DNA of 64,000 nt from Dolosigranulum savutiense (GTDB lineage Bacteria > Bacillota > Bacilli > Lactobacillales > Carnobacteriaceae_A): positions 1,860,001 through 1,924,000 of the forward strand of contig NZ_CP142435.1 in the NCBI RefSeq assembly GCF_039830095.1, written 5' to 3'. Of this stretch, positions 1 through 8,156 are shown in pieces. A program made the translations under genes and the position numbers. The notes under the pieces were generated by a model that was given only the letters and a program-made list of their open reading frames with translations, did no database searches and had not been told where the DNA came from. Positions within the stretch are counted from its first letter, which is position 1. Each line of letters starts with the position of its first letter.

Positions 1-19
1 TTTTTTCAAATGATTTGAG

Positions 20-48
20 TTGATTGAGGCTATTAATTGACTTATAAT
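20..48 (+). promoter_or_regulatory. Promoter of the CsbD-like gene
   Basis: TTGATT at 20-25 and TATAAT at 43-48 are separated by 17 bases, a good sigma-A spacing, and lie 30 bases before the start codon at 79. A second TTGACT at 36-41 is too close to any -10 to be used. Confidence 0.6.
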
Positions 49-78
49 TCTAACTATAACAATGAAAGGATGATTCAT

Positions 79-276
79 ATGCCATTAAGCGATGATGTAA
101 AAGGAAAAGCTAAAGAAGTTAAAGGGAAAGCGACTGACGATAAAGGGAAAGAATTAGAAGGTAAAGCACAACAAGCTGCTTCTAAAGCAAAAGATACAGC
201 GAAAGACTTGAAAGAAAAAGCTGAAGATGCTTTTGAAGGGGCAAAAAACGCAGTTAAAGATGCTTTTAATGACTAA
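79..276 (+). CDS. CsbD family stress protein
   Basis: A 65-aa, very hydrophilic, Lys/Ala/Asp/Glu-rich protein built of repeating KGKAKE / KGKATD / AKDTAKD helical blocks, as in the CsbD family of small general-stress proteins. The family's molecular function is unknown. The start at 79 is chosen because AAAGG (66-69) lies at proper distance from it; upstream in-frame ATGs (37, 70) would overlap or precede the ribosome binding site. The gene is monocistronic, with its own promoter and a perfect terminator behind it. Confidence 0.88.
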   Translation: MPLSDDVKGKAKEVKGKATDDKGKELEGKAQQAASKAKDTAKDLKEKAEDAFEGAKNAVKDAFND

Positions 277-290
277 TCATAACTGAGTTG

Positions 291-322
291 AAAAAACGCC
301 ACTATATGTAGTGGCGTTTTTT
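291..322 (+). terminator. Rho-independent terminator after the CsbD gene
   Basis: A perfect 14-bp stem (291-304 with 309-322) and a 4-base loop, with A6 on the left and T6 on the right, so it can stop transcription in either direction. Confidence 0.9.
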
Positions 323-368
323 CACTTAAAATAACATGTTTTGATATGTTTTAGGAAGGAGGACGAAA

Positions 369-983
369 ATGAGTCGACGAAAACGACAGAAAAAATCATT
401 CAATATTTGGAAATATATTTGCTTGACGTTTTTTGCGCTCATTGTGGGGCTATATATTTATGTTGCCTTTTTTGTGTCAGCAGATTCAACATCGATTAGT
501 CAAGCGTCACGAGAACAGGCAGGCGAAGTTGCTCATATCAAGATGGAGGCGACGCGTGAAAATGCTGAACACTTTATTGATCAATATTTAGCCCAGATGA
601 ATCAGGATGAGAATTTCCATTATGATATTAATCTGCAAGAAGATGGTCTCTATGTGGCAGGGAATGTATCGTACTTAGGGATGACGTATCCGTTCGAGAT
701 GCAGACAACCCCAGAAGTACTCGATAATGGCAATATCCAGCTAAATATCGAATCGATTACAGTGAGCAATTTTGAATTGCCACGGGAACTTATTTTGACG
801 ATTTTATCAACGCGTGATACATTTCCTGACTTTATTGCTATCAATGCAGAAGCGAATTATATCGGTGTGAACTTAACTGAACTAACGCTTGATAATGGGG
901 TTTCATTCGGAGCTGAAGTCATTGATTTACCGGCTGATCAATTGGAGCTGTCGGTTTATTTGCCTAAAGATGGTCTTCAATGA
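369..983 (+). CDS. ypmS: YpmS family (DUF2140) membrane-anchored protein
   Basis: A 204-aa protein with a basic N-terminus, one membrane segment at about residues 14-38, and a long extracytoplasmic domain matching the YpmS/DUF2140 family of Firmicutes; its function is unknown. A strong ribosome binding site (GGAAGGAGG, 353-361) precedes the ATG. It is followed at 26 bases by yozE and then deoD, suggesting a short operon. Family assignment rests on the domain pattern and the yozE neighbour, a common pairing in Lactobacillales. Confidence 0.85.
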   Translation: MSRRKRQKKSFNIWKYICLTFFALIVGLYIYVAFFVSADSTSISQASREQAGEVAHIKMEATRENAEHFIDQYLAQMNQDENFHYDINLQEDGLYVAGNVSYLGMTYPFEMQTTPEVLDNGNIQLNIESITVSNFELPRELILTILSTRDTFPDFIAINAEANYIGVNLTELTLDNGVSFGAEVIDLPADQLELSVYLPKDGLQ

Positions 984-1008
984 TATACTGGAGGAGGTAG
1001 ATGATAAG

Positions 1009-1236
1009 GTGAGAGAATCGTTTTATCATTATATTTTAACCGAACGTAACACAGTAACACCTACAGCTTTGTCGAAACTTGCTCGATCCATTGCAGCAGA
1101 TGGGATGTTTCCCAAAACATCCACCGATTATGACGAAATAAGTCGTTATTTAGAAACGCATGTTGATTATGTTGAGAGTATGACACTTTTCGATGAAGCA
1201 TGGCAACGCTATATGGATAAAAAACAAACACAATAA
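1009..1236 (+). CDS. yozE: YozE family small protein
   Basis: A 75-aa protein whose core, with an SFYHY start, an FPK-x-STDY block and an EISRYLE helix, is the YozE SAM-like fold family (PF06855); role unknown. I place the start at GTG 1009 because homologues begin just before the SFYHY motif and GGAGGAGG lies at 990-997. A longer frame opening at ATG 970 inside ypmS has no ribosome binding site. It sits between ypmS and deoD with short gaps. Confidence 0.82.
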   Translation: MRESFYHYILTERNTVTPTALSKLARSIAADGMFPKTSTDYDEISRYLETHVDYVESMTLFDEAWQRYMDKKQTQ

Positions 1237-1252
1237 GAAAGGGAGATTTATT

Positions 1253-1963
1253 ATGTCAACACCACACATTAATGCTAAAAAAGGGGACATCGCAAAAATT
1301 GTCTTATTACCAGGAGACCCATTGCGAGCAAAATATATTGCTGAGACATTTCTAGAGGATGTTGAGCAATATAATGACGTGCGTAACATGTTTGGCTTCA
1401 CAGGGACATACAAAGGTGTCCGTGTTTCTGTCCAAGGAACAGGTATGGGTATGCCAAGTGCGATGATTTATGCGGAAGAGTTGATTACAGAGTATGATGT
1501 TGAGGTCTTAATCCGTGTTGGCTCTGCTGGTGGAATGAAAGAAGACATCCAAATTCGTGATGTGGTATTAGCACAAGGAGCCACAACAGACTCTAGCTTA
1601 CACCGCAATATTTTTGGTGGTCAAGTCGATTATGCTCCATTAGCGAACTTTGACTTATTAAGAACGGCATATGACATTGGTACAGAAAAAGAAATGAATA
1701 TTCGTGTCGGAAATGTCTTGTCTGCTGACCGATTCTACAATGACGAAATTGATTCTCAGAAGTTAGCCGATTATGGTGTGTTAGCTGTTGAGATGGAAGC
1801 TGCTGGTATATACTCTGTAGCAGCTAAACATAATAAAAAAGCTCTCGCTATGTTAACTATTAGTGACCACTTAATAACAGGTGAGCAAACAACAGCAGAA
1901 GAGCGTCAAACAACCTTTGAGGATATGATGATTATTGCGCTAGAAGCAGCTACTCGTCTATAA
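1253..1963 (+). CDS. deoD: Purine nucleoside phosphorylase, DeoD type
   Basis: A 236-aa protein, the exact usual length of hexameric trimeric-dimer DeoD enzymes, which convert purine (deoxy)nucleosides and phosphate to free base and (deoxy)ribose-1-phosphate in salvage. Visible family motifs are [15 protein letters not shown] near the N-terminus, GTGMGMPS at about residue 63, RVGSAGG at about 87, the base-binding VEMEAAG at about 178, and TISDHL with the catalytic Asp near 204. The start at 1253 follows GAAAGGGAG (1237-1245). It lies 16 bases after yozE and is probably its operon partner. Confidence 0.97.
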   Translation: MSTPHINAKKGDIAKIVLLPGDPLRAKYIAETFLEDVEQYNDVRNMFGFTGTYKGVRVSVQGTGMGMPSAMIYAEELITEYDVEVLIRVGSAGGMKEDIQIRDVVLAQGATTDSSLHRNIFGGQVDYAPLANFDLLRTAYDIGTEKEMNIRVGNVLSADRFYNDEIDSQKLADYGVLAVEMEAAGIYSVAAKHNKKALAMLTISDHLITGEQTTAEERQTTFEDMMIIALEAATRL

Positions 1964-2047
1964 ATATCTAATAACTACTGAAACATAGAATCAATATATT
2001 GTTTCATAAATGATTAGTAAGATTAGTAAGAAGTGAGATGGTGTGGA

Positions 2048-3520
2048 ATGACCGAAGAGAAACAAACTGTTAGTAAGACCAATTATATTATATCACTTAT
2101 TGTCGTTGCTATTGTCGGTGTATTAGGAGCAGGTGGAGCTTATTTTGTCGGGGTATGGCAAGGAAGTCCTGCTCGTCAGTCAGGCTCCACTAGCATCACC
2201 GTGACTGAGCAACCCCTTGATGATGAGTTATCGTTAGATGACATTGAGGCAATGTACCATACCTTGATGAATCACTACTACGAAGATGTTGATTCTAAGA
2301 CCTTAATTGAAGGAGCACTGGAAGGAATGGCTGACTCATTAGGCGATCCCCATACAGCATTTCTAAATAGTGTGGATACGGCTGAATTGAATGATTCCAT
2401 TAGCGGTTCTTTTGAAGGCATTGGTGCAGAGGTGATGAAAGATGGCGATGCTGTGCGAATTATGTCTCCGATTCCTGATTCACCTGCTGATAAAGCTGGA
2501 TTACAAGCTAATGATTTGATCTTAGAAGTAGATGGACAGTCTGTTCAAGACTTAAATGTGACCGAAGCCGTTCAACTGATTCGAGGAGAGAAAGGCACCG
2601 AGGTCAATTTAAAACTGCGTCGTAATGAGGAAGAATTTACGCTTGCAGTAACACGGGACACCATCCCACTTGAATCTGTTAAAACCAAAATTGACGAAAG
2701 TGATCAGTCAATTGGGCATGTTCATATTACACGTTTTAATTCAACAACTTATGATGAACTCGTTGCAGCGATTAAAGAGCTGCAGTCGCAAAATGTTGAG
2801 AAATTTATTTTTGATGTTAGAGGGAATCCAGGTGGACTACTTGACGTTGCTATTAAGATGGGCAATATTTTCGTGGATAACGGTGAGCCGATTATGCAAA
2901 TTCAAGCTGATGAGACGGAACAACCACATGTATTCCTTGCCAGCGATGAATTTGGTGACTTCAAGTTTGATCGTAGTAAATATGATGCGGTATTGTTGGT
3001 GAATGAAGGTAGTGCGAGTGCTTCAGAAATTTTAGCAGGAGCTATGCAGCATGCTGGTTATCCTATTATTGGAACACCAACTTATGGTAAAGGAACAGTT
3101 CAGACGATCCAGGAACTTAGTGGTCATACTGAAGTGAAGTTTACCCACCAAATATGGCTAACAGCTTCAGGAGACTTTATTAATGAAAAAGGTGTAATGC
3201 CAGATGAAGAAGTGAAACGTAGCCAATATGGAGACGTGTTAATTATTGATGCTGAAGCAACATATAAACTTGGTGATCAGTCACAAGAAGTTGAAAATAT
3301 TAACCGCATATTAAATATGTTAGGTTATGATGTAACGGTTAGTGAGCAATTTACTGAACAGACAAAAACAGCAGTTGAACACATTCAAACTGAGCATCAG
3401 TTAAATGTAACTGGTGTTGTGCATGACAGTACAGCAATGACATTGATGCGACTTGTTCAAGAATACTTCAGTGAACATGATGATCAATATGATTATGCAG
3501 TAGATAAACTTCAAGATTAA
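2048..3520 (+). CDS. S41 family C-terminal processing peptidase (CtpA/CtpB type)
   Basis: A 490-aa membrane-anchored serine protease. An N-terminal membrane segment (about 13-35) is followed by a PDZ domain (about 105-190, with GIGAEV and GLQANDLILEV), the S41 catalytic domain with the nucleophile in NEGSASASEI and the Lys in TYGKGTVQ, and a C-terminal peptidoglycan-binding-like domain (about 405-475). This is the full CtpA architecture. The start at ATG 2048 has only a weak ribosome binding site; GTG 2033 in frame is an alternative. It acts outside the membrane. Signal peptidase I follows at 39 bases, so the two may be co-expressed secretion-quality factors. Confidence 0.94.
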   Translation: MTEEKQTVSKTNYIISLIVVAIVGVLGAGGAYFVGVWQGSPARQSGSTSITVTEQPLDDELSLDDIEAMYHTLMNHYYEDVDSKTLIEGALEGMADSLGDPHTAFLNSVDTAELNDSISGSFEGIGAEVMKDGDAVRIMSPIPDSPADKAGLQANDLILEVDGQSVQDLNVTEAVQLIRGEKGTEVNLKLRRNEEEFTLAVTRDTIPLESVKTKIDESDQSIGHVHITRFNSTTYDELVAAIKELQSQNVEKFIFDVRGNPGGLLDVAIKMGNIFVDNGEPIMQIQADETEQPHVFLASDEFGDFKFDRSKYDAVLLVNEGSASASEILAGAMQHAGYPIIGTPTYGKGTVQTIQELSGHTEVKFTHQIWLTASGDFINEKGVMPDEEVKRSQYGDVLIIDAEATYKLGDQSQEVENINRILNMLGYDVTVSEQFTEQTKTAVEHIQTEHQLNVTGVVHDSTAMTLMRLVQEYFSEHDDQYDYAVDKLQD

Positions 3521-3559
3521 TGAGTCAAATTAAATAATCCTATAGAAAGAAGGAATGAT

Positions 3560-4177
3560 ATGGCAAGTAACCGAGAACAGAACACCAACAGAATATCTTC
3601 ACGAATGAGCAAACATGAATCGGAAGAGTCAGCGCTTGTTTGGTTAGGGAAAGAGATTATCAGTACGCTAATATATGTTGGTGTTATTTTAGGTATATTC
3701 CTTCTGATACAAACATTTTTATTCGCACAAGTTAGCATTGATGGACAATCGATGGCGCCAACATTGCAACCGAATGATCGACTGATCTCTAACAAGATAA
3801 GTTCGATTGAGCGCTTTGATATTGTGGTTTTTGATTCGCCGGATGAACCAGATAAACAGTATATTAAACGTGTGATTGGAATACCAGGCGATCACATTGA
3901 ATTTACTGAAGATCAACTCTATCTAAATGGTGAAGCAGTTGATGAACCCTACCTGAATGAGATTATCGCTGCCTATCCAGGAACGTATACAGCTAATTTT
4001 TCGATGGTGGATATCACTGGAGAAGAAACCGTACCAGAAGGACAGTATTTTGTCATGGGAGATAATCGGGTAAATTCCCGAGATTCAAGAAGTTTTGGTT
4101 TCATTTCGGAAGAAGCAATTTCTGGTGAAACAAGACTACAACTCTGGCCATTATCAGAAATCGGCTTCTTATATTGA
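3560..4177 (+). CDS. lepB: Signal peptidase I
   Basis: A 205-aa type I signal peptidase that cleaves Sec signal peptides at the outer membrane face. One N-terminal membrane segment (about 32-54) is followed by box B with the catalytic Ser (DGQSMAPT), the catalytic Lys in YIKRVIGIPGD, and the box E GDNRVNSRDSR. Single-anchor topology is the Gram-positive SipS form. GAAAGAAGGA (3545-3554) sets the start. Confidence 0.96.
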   Translation: MASNREQNTNRISSRMSKHESEESALVWLGKEIISTLIYVGVILGIFLLIQTFLFAQVSIDGQSMAPTLQPNDRLISNKISSIERFDIVVFDSPDEPDKQYIKRVIGIPGDHIEFTEDQLYLNGEAVDEPYLNEIIAAYPGTYTANFSMVDITGEETVPEGQYFVMGDNRVNSRDSRSFGFISEEAISGETRLQLWPLSEIGFLY

Positions 4178-4182
4178 TACTA

Positions 4183-4252
4183 ATGGAGCTAAGTGAATGA
4201 GCATGTGTCTAGCTAGATCATAGTTGGTCCATGCTACGTAGCTTAGCTCTCA
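4183..4252 (+). terminator. Large imperfect hairpin after lepB
   Basis: GAGCTAAG (4186-4193) pairs with CTTAGCTC (4242-4249), and an inner AGCATG (4200-4205) pairs with CATGCT (4230-4235), giving a long interrupted stem with a weak CATTTTA tail. It may act as a terminator for lepB or as a processing or leader structure ahead of rbgA; the sequence does not decide. Confidence 0.45.
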
Positions 4253-4316
4253 TTTTATGTTAACGTTATGAAACACAACAATCAAAAAGATTTATATTTA
4301 AATGGAAAGGTGATAG

Positions 4317-5183
4317 ATGATGACGATTCAATGGTTTCCCGGTCATATGGCCAAAGCAACACGTGAATTTCAAGAAAAATTAAAACTAGTCGATGTGGTA
4401 TTTGAACTATTAGATGCCCGTATTCCTTTATCCAGTTCGAATCCATCACTTGATGAAATTATTGGAGACAAACCACGTGTCAAAATTTTGATGAAATCAG
4501 ATTTAGCTGATACACAAATCACGTCGCAATGGTTAACCTATTATAAAGAAAATAACATTGCAGTTGTCTCTTATAATGCAAAGCGTAATCAAGATGTCAG
4601 CCCTATTTTAGCAGCAGCCGATGATGTCTTAACTGAGTATAAACAAAAACGGATAGATAAAGGCTTAAGACCACGAGCGATTCGTGCGGTTAGTGTGGGG
4701 ATTCCTAATGTAGGTAAATCAACATTGATTAATCGGTTTGCGGGCAAAAATATTGCCCAAACAGGAAATCGCCCGGGCGTTACTAAAGCGCAGCAATGGA
4801 TTAAATACAAAAATAAATTAGAGTTATTAGACACGCCAGGAATTCTCTGGCCTAAATTTGAAGATCAACGAGTAGGTAAGTGTCTGGCGGTGACAGGTGC
4901 TATTAAAGATACACTACTTCACTTAGATGATGTGGCACTCTTTATGATGGCATACTTCACCGAACACTATCCAGGACGTTTAGCTAAACGTTATAATTTT
5001 GATAAAAAATTAGAGACAGAAATGCCATTGCCTGAATTATTGATGCTCATTACGAAAAAAAGAGGTTACCGCGATGATTATGAACGTGGTGCTGAAATGC
5101 TCATTTATGAAGTGCGAAAAGGCTTGCTAGGTGCATTCTCCCTAGAGACTCCAGAGCTATTGGCTGATTCAGATGATGCATAA
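4317..5183 (+). CDS. rbgA: Ribosome biogenesis GTPase RbgA/YlqF
   Basis: A 288-aa circularly permuted GTPase needed for late 50S subunit assembly. Motifs appear in permuted order: G4 (MKSD, about residue 61), G1 P-loop GIPNVGKST (about 129), G2/G3 with DTPG (about 176). The N-terminal WFPGHMAKA signature is that of YlqF. The G4 motif reads M-K-S-D where N/T-K-x-D is usual. Two ATGs in a row (4317, 4320) follow GGAAAGG (4304-4310). The end overlaps rnhB by 11 bases, so the pair is translationally coupled, the usual ylqF-rnhB order. Confidence 0.95.
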   Translation: MMTIQWFPGHMAKATREFQEKLKLVDVVFELLDARIPLSSSNPSLDEIIGDKPRVKILMKSDLADTQITSQWLTYYKENNIAVVSYNAKRNQDVSPILAAADDVLTEYKQKRIDKGLRPRAIRAVSVGIPNVGKSTLINRFAGKNIAQTGNRPGVTKAQQWIKYKNKLELLDTPGILWPKFEDQRVGKCLAVTGAIKDTLLHLDDVALFMMAYFTEHYPGRLAKRYNFDKKLETEMPLPELLMLITKKRGYRDDYERGAEMLIYEVRKGLLGAFSLETPELLADSDDA

Positions 5184-5946
5184 GACGATTAAAGAAATTG
5201 AAGCCTTATTGCAGACTATGGAAGATGCGAATCATCCCATTATAAAGGAATTGCAAGGCGATCAGCGTAAAGGTGTTCAACGAGCACTCAAACGTTGGCA
5301 AAAAAAATGGGAGAAACAAGCTCAACTAGAAGTAGATTTTCAAATACGGAATAAGTACGAACAACAGTTGTATGATGAAAATATTACATTAATTGGTGGT
5401 GTGGATGAAGTGGGGCGCGGTCCGCTTGCTGGCCCCGTCGTAGCAGCTTGCGTTATTCTAGATCCGTCCCAACCAATACTGGGCTTAAATGATTCGAAAC
5501 AATTGAGTGCCACCCGACGCAAACAGTTGGTAGATACAATTAATGAACGAGCACTTGCCGTAACAATCGGTCAAGCCACCCCAGAAGAAATCGACCGACT
5601 GAATATTTATCAAGCAACAAAGTTAGCTATGGAACGAGCAGTTGCTGAACTCAACCATCCAGTTGAGCATTTATTAATTGATGCCATGACAATTGCAGTC
5701 GATATACCACAACAATCTATTATTAAAGGGGACACTCATAGTAACAGTATTGCTGCTGCCAGTATTATAGCTAAAGAATATCGTGATCAGTTAATGATCG
5801 AGTTAAGTCAACAATATCCTGCCTATGATTTTGACTCTAATATGGGTTACGGGACCTCTGCTCACTTGGCAGCCTTAAGAAACGTTGGTATTTGCCCGAT
5901 TCATCGCCGAAGTTTTGAACCAATAAAATCTATGATACACGATTAG
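5173..5946 (+). CDS. rnhB: Ribonuclease HII
   Basis: A 257-aa RNase HII that nicks RNA in RNA-DNA hybrids and at misincorporated ribonucleotides. The N-terminal helical substrate-binding domain (about 1-70) leads into the catalytic domain with GVDEVGRGPLAGPV (catalytic Asp and Glu), LLIDAM, and KGDTHSNSIAAASIIAK. Length and motifs are typical. ATG 5173 (or 5176) lies inside the 3' end of rbgA. Confidence 0.96.
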   Translation: MMHKTIKEIEALLQTMEDANHPIIKELQGDQRKGVQRALKRWQKKWEKQAQLEVDFQIRNKYEQQLYDENITLIGGVDEVGRGPLAGPVVAACVILDPSQPILGLNDSKQLSATRRKQLVDTINERALAVTIGQATPEEIDRLNIYQATKLAMERAVAELNHPVEHLLIDAMTIAVDIPQQSIIKGDTHSNSIAAASIIAKEYRDQLMIELSQQYPAYDFDSNMGYGTSAHLAALRNVGICPIHRRSFEPIKSMIHD

Positions 5947-5988
5947 GAGCCAATAGTCTTAGAAATATTAAAATCCTAAAAAAATTAA

Positions 5989-6017
5989 TTGACATTTTAA
6001 TATAAGCAGTGTACTAT
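5989..6017 (+). promoter_or_regulatory. Promoter of the trpXYZ leader
   Basis: A consensus TTGACA (5989-5994), a 17-base spacer, and TACTAT (6012-6017). Transcription would start near 6024, leaving a leader of about 270 nt before trpX. Confidence 0.75.
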
Positions 6018-6050
6018 TGAGGTATACAAAAAAAGAAATGGGGAGACACG

Positions 6051-6119
6051 ATGTTGATCGGACAAGCTAAACAATTAAATAGAATGCGTTGGCAAAGCCG
6101 TATAGATGCTGTGTCTTGA
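6051..6119 (+). CDS. Putative Trp-containing leader peptide of the trpXYZ operon
   Basis: A 22-codon reading frame (ATG 6051, TGA 6117) with a clear ribosome binding site, GGGGAG at 6040-6045, five bases before the ATG. It carries a single Trp codon (codon 14, 6090-6092) in the context Arg-Met-Arg-Trp-Gln-Ser-Arg. It ends 17 bases before the strand that can pair with the second terminator. Position before a tryptophan-type transporter and two terminators suggests a translated attenuator peptide. Translation and Trp sensing are inference. Confidence 0.55.
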   Translation: MLIGQAKQLNRMRWQSRIDAVS

Positions 6120-6189
6120 GTTTTGACGTAGATGCAGCCATTCATTCAATTGAAGGGATGTATCTATGGGGTGAGTATTAACATGTTCG

Positions 6190-6220
6190 ACCGCATGGAT
6201 CATAGCGTCTGTGCGGTTTT
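6190..6220 (+). terminator. First leader terminator before trpXYZ
   Basis: ACCGCA (6190-6195) pairs with TGCGGT (6212-6217), followed by TTT and a further T-rich tract (6224-6232). Confidence 0.6.
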
Positions 6221-6233
6221 CTATATTTTTTTA

Positions 6234-6264
6234 GGCAACCGTAGATGAATGGTTGTCTTTTTTT
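6234..6264 (+). terminator. Second leader terminator before trpXYZ
   Basis: GGCAACC (6234-6240) pairs with GGTTGTC (6251-6257) around a 10-base loop, followed by T7 (6258-6264), only 28 bases before the trpX start codon. A terminator placed here makes sense only if it is conditional. Confidence 0.75.
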
Positions 6265-6292
6265 GTATAAAAAATATAGAAAGAGTGATGTT

Positions 6293-7267
6293 ATGAAGAA
6301 AGTGTTTCGAGTAATTGCGGTATTGTTGGTGCTAGTTGGTGGGGCCATCTTTATTGAGGAACGTGGCTCAATTGAAGATCGTCTGCCAACTGTTGGGTTA
6401 CTACAATTGGTTAGTCATCCTGCACTCGATGATATTAAGAAAGGGACGATTGATGCTTTAGCGGAAGAAGGATTCATAGACGGAGAGTCAATGACATTAT
6501 TATTCCAAAATGCAGAAGGGGACCAAAATAACTTAAGTACGATGTCGCAAATGTTTGTGCGAGAAGATGCAGATGTTATGATCGGAATTGCCACGCCTGC
6601 TGTCCAAGCACTGGCTAATGCATCAACAAATATTCCGATTGTGATGGGAGCAGTGACTGACCCGGTAAATGCTGGGTTGATTGAGGACTTAGAGCACCCT
6701 GGAGGCAATATTTCTGGTATTTCTGACCGAACGCCGATCAAAGAACAGCTCGATTTAATTCAAGAAATTTTACCCGATGTAGAGAAGATCGGGATCATTT
6801 ATTCAACTGCTGAAGATAATTCAAGGAAACAAAGTGAACAGGCGGCGGAATATATGCAATCTATTGGGATAGAGCCAGTAGTTGCAACAATTAGTTCAAC
6901 TAATGATTTATCACAAGTTGCGACACAATTATTAACTCAAGTAGATGCGGTTTGGGTGGGGACGGACAATATGATTGCTAGTGCCTTTCCGACCTTAGTA
7001 GAGATAGCAAATCGTACAAAGAAGCCTATTTTTCCGGTAGTGGATACGATGGTAGAGCAGGGAGGATTGGCAACACTGGGCCTTAATCAATATAATCTGG
7101 GGTATCTTACGGGAAAAATGGCTGCTCGTGTCTTGCGTGGTGAAGAAATTGGACAACTCCCGGTTGAGTTTCCCAGTGAATTGGACTTAATTGTTAATGA
7201 AGCACAGGCGAATAAACTAGGCATTCATTTGCCGGATACCGTGCATGAAAAAGTGAAAGGAGAATAA
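6293..7267 (+). CDS. trpX: TrpX-like ABC transporter substrate-binding protein
   Basis: A 324-aa periplasmic-binding-type protein of the ABC_sub_bind family (PF04392). The mature part begins with VGLLQLVSHPALDDI and carries IATPAVQALA and GAVTDPVNAGL, closely resembling streptococcal TrpX of the putative tryptophan transporter TrpXYZ. An N-terminal hydrophobic segment (about 4-22) has no lipobox Cys, so the protein is either membrane-tethered or cleaved, unlike typical Gram-positive binding lipoproteins. The start at ATG 6293 follows AGAAAGAG (6278-6285). The permease follows one base after the stop. Tryptophan as substrate is inferred from family likeness. Confidence 0.85.
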   Translation: MKKVFRVIAVLLVLVGGAIFIEERGSIEDRLPTVGLLQLVSHPALDDIKKGTIDALAEEGFIDGESMTLLFQNAEGDQNNLSTMSQMFVREDADVMIGIATPAVQALANASTNIPIVMGAVTDPVNAGLIEDLEHPGGNISGISDRTPIKEQLDLIQEILPDVEKIGIIYSTAEDNSRKQSEQAAEYMQSIGIEPVVATISSTNDLSQVATQLLTQVDAVWVGTDNMIASAFPTLVEIANRTKKPIFPVVDTMVEQGGLATLGLNQYNLGYLTGKMAARVLRGEEIGQLPVEFPSELDLIVNEAQANKLGIHLPDTVHEKVKGE

Positions 7268-7268
7268 G

Positions 7269-8156
7269 ATGAACTTAATTATTGTATCTGTAGCAGAAGG
7301 CATCTTGTGGGGAGTCATGGCACTCGGCTTATTTATTTCTTTTCGTATCTTAAATATAGCTGATTTAACGATGGAAGGAACTTTTCCCCTCGGAGCAAGT
7401 GTAGCAGCAGTTTTAATTACTAGCGGATTAAATCCTTATTATGCCACTTTAATCGCACTGATGGCCGGGATGATGGGGGGATTAATTACGGGCTTGCTCA
7501 TTACAAAAGGCGGTATTCAACCCCTCTTGGCTGGAATTCTAACCATGACTGGACTGTATTCAATTAATTTACGTGTGATGGGGCAATCAAATATTAGTCT
7601 CTTAAATCAACCGCGTGTAACGTCACTGACAGGCATGAATGACTATTATAGCTCAATAATAATAGGAGTGATTCTCTTAATTTTCTTTATTGTTATATTA
7701 TATGCCTTCTTCTTATCCGATTATGGACAAGCTTTGATTGCGACTGGAGATAACGAGCGAATGGCTATTTCATTGGGTATTCGGACACATCAGATGAAAA
7801 TAACGGGCTTGATGTTGTCTAATGGATTAGTGGCGCTATCCGGTGCTTTAATTGCACAGCATAATGGCTACGCAGATATTAGTATGGGTATTGGGACCAT
7901 TGTTATTGCGCTAGCGTCCGTGATGATTGCTGAAGTCACGATGAGCAATATTGCTTTCTTACCACGCTTAATATCGCTACCTTTAGGGGCTATTATCTAT
8001 CGACTCATTATTTCTGGTGCCCTTTCGCTAGGTTTAAATCCTAATGATTTAAAATTAGTTTCAGCCGTCCTGTTAGCTCTTATTATGGTCATACCAACAA
8101 TGTGGAATCAATACGGCATTCAGCTTTCGATATATTGTCAGGAGGAACAAAAATGA
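7269..8156 (+). CDS. trpY: TrpY-like ABC transporter permease
   Basis: A 295-aa polytopic membrane protein of the branched-chain/sugar-type permease family (BPD_transp_2), with about eight to nine hydrophobic segments and the NIADLTMEG block near residue 28 seen in this permease group. It lies between the binding protein and the ATPase; its TGA overlaps the trpZ ATG (ATGA), so the two are translationally coupled. Confidence 0.87.
   Translation: MNLIIVSVAEGILWGVMALGLFISFRILNIADLTMEGTFPLGASVAAVLITSGLNPYYATLIALMAGMMGGLITGLLITKGGIQPLLAGILTMTGLYSINLRVMGQSNISLLNQPRVTSLTGMNDYYSSIIIGVILLIFFIVILYAFFLSDYGQALIATGDNERMAISLGIRTHQMKITGLMLSNGLVALSGALIAQHNGYADISMGIGTIVIALASVMIAEVTMSNIAFLPRLISLPLGAIIYRLIISGALSLGLNPNDLKLVSAVLLALIMVIPTMWNQYGIQLSIYCQEEQK

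Larger units (their letters stand above)
6120..6292 (+). promoter_or_regulatory. Attenuator-like leader region of trpXYZ
   Basis: The leader between the peptide stop codon and trpX holds two tandem terminators (6190-6220 and 6234-6264). Segment 6136-6146 (AGCCATTCATT) is complementary over 11 positions, with two G-U pairs, to 6244-6254 (GATGAATGGTT), which covers most of the loop and part of the 3' arm of the second terminator. The two structures exclude each other, as in transcription attenuation. GATGCA (6131-6136) can also pair with TGTATC (6160-6165). No T-box core was found. Confidence 0.6.

Noticed and set aside
37-78. N-terminal extension of the CsbD protein
   Set aside because: It would place the promoter -10 and the ribosome binding site inside the coding region.
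889-1008. N-terminal extension of YozE into ypmS
   Set aside because: The family begins at the SFYHY motif, and a ribosome binding site lies immediately before GTG 1009.
6120-6260. T-box riboswitch before trpXYZ
   Set aside because: No AGGGTGGnACCGCG core and no convincing stem I specifier loop; ACCGCA in the first terminator is only a partial likeness.
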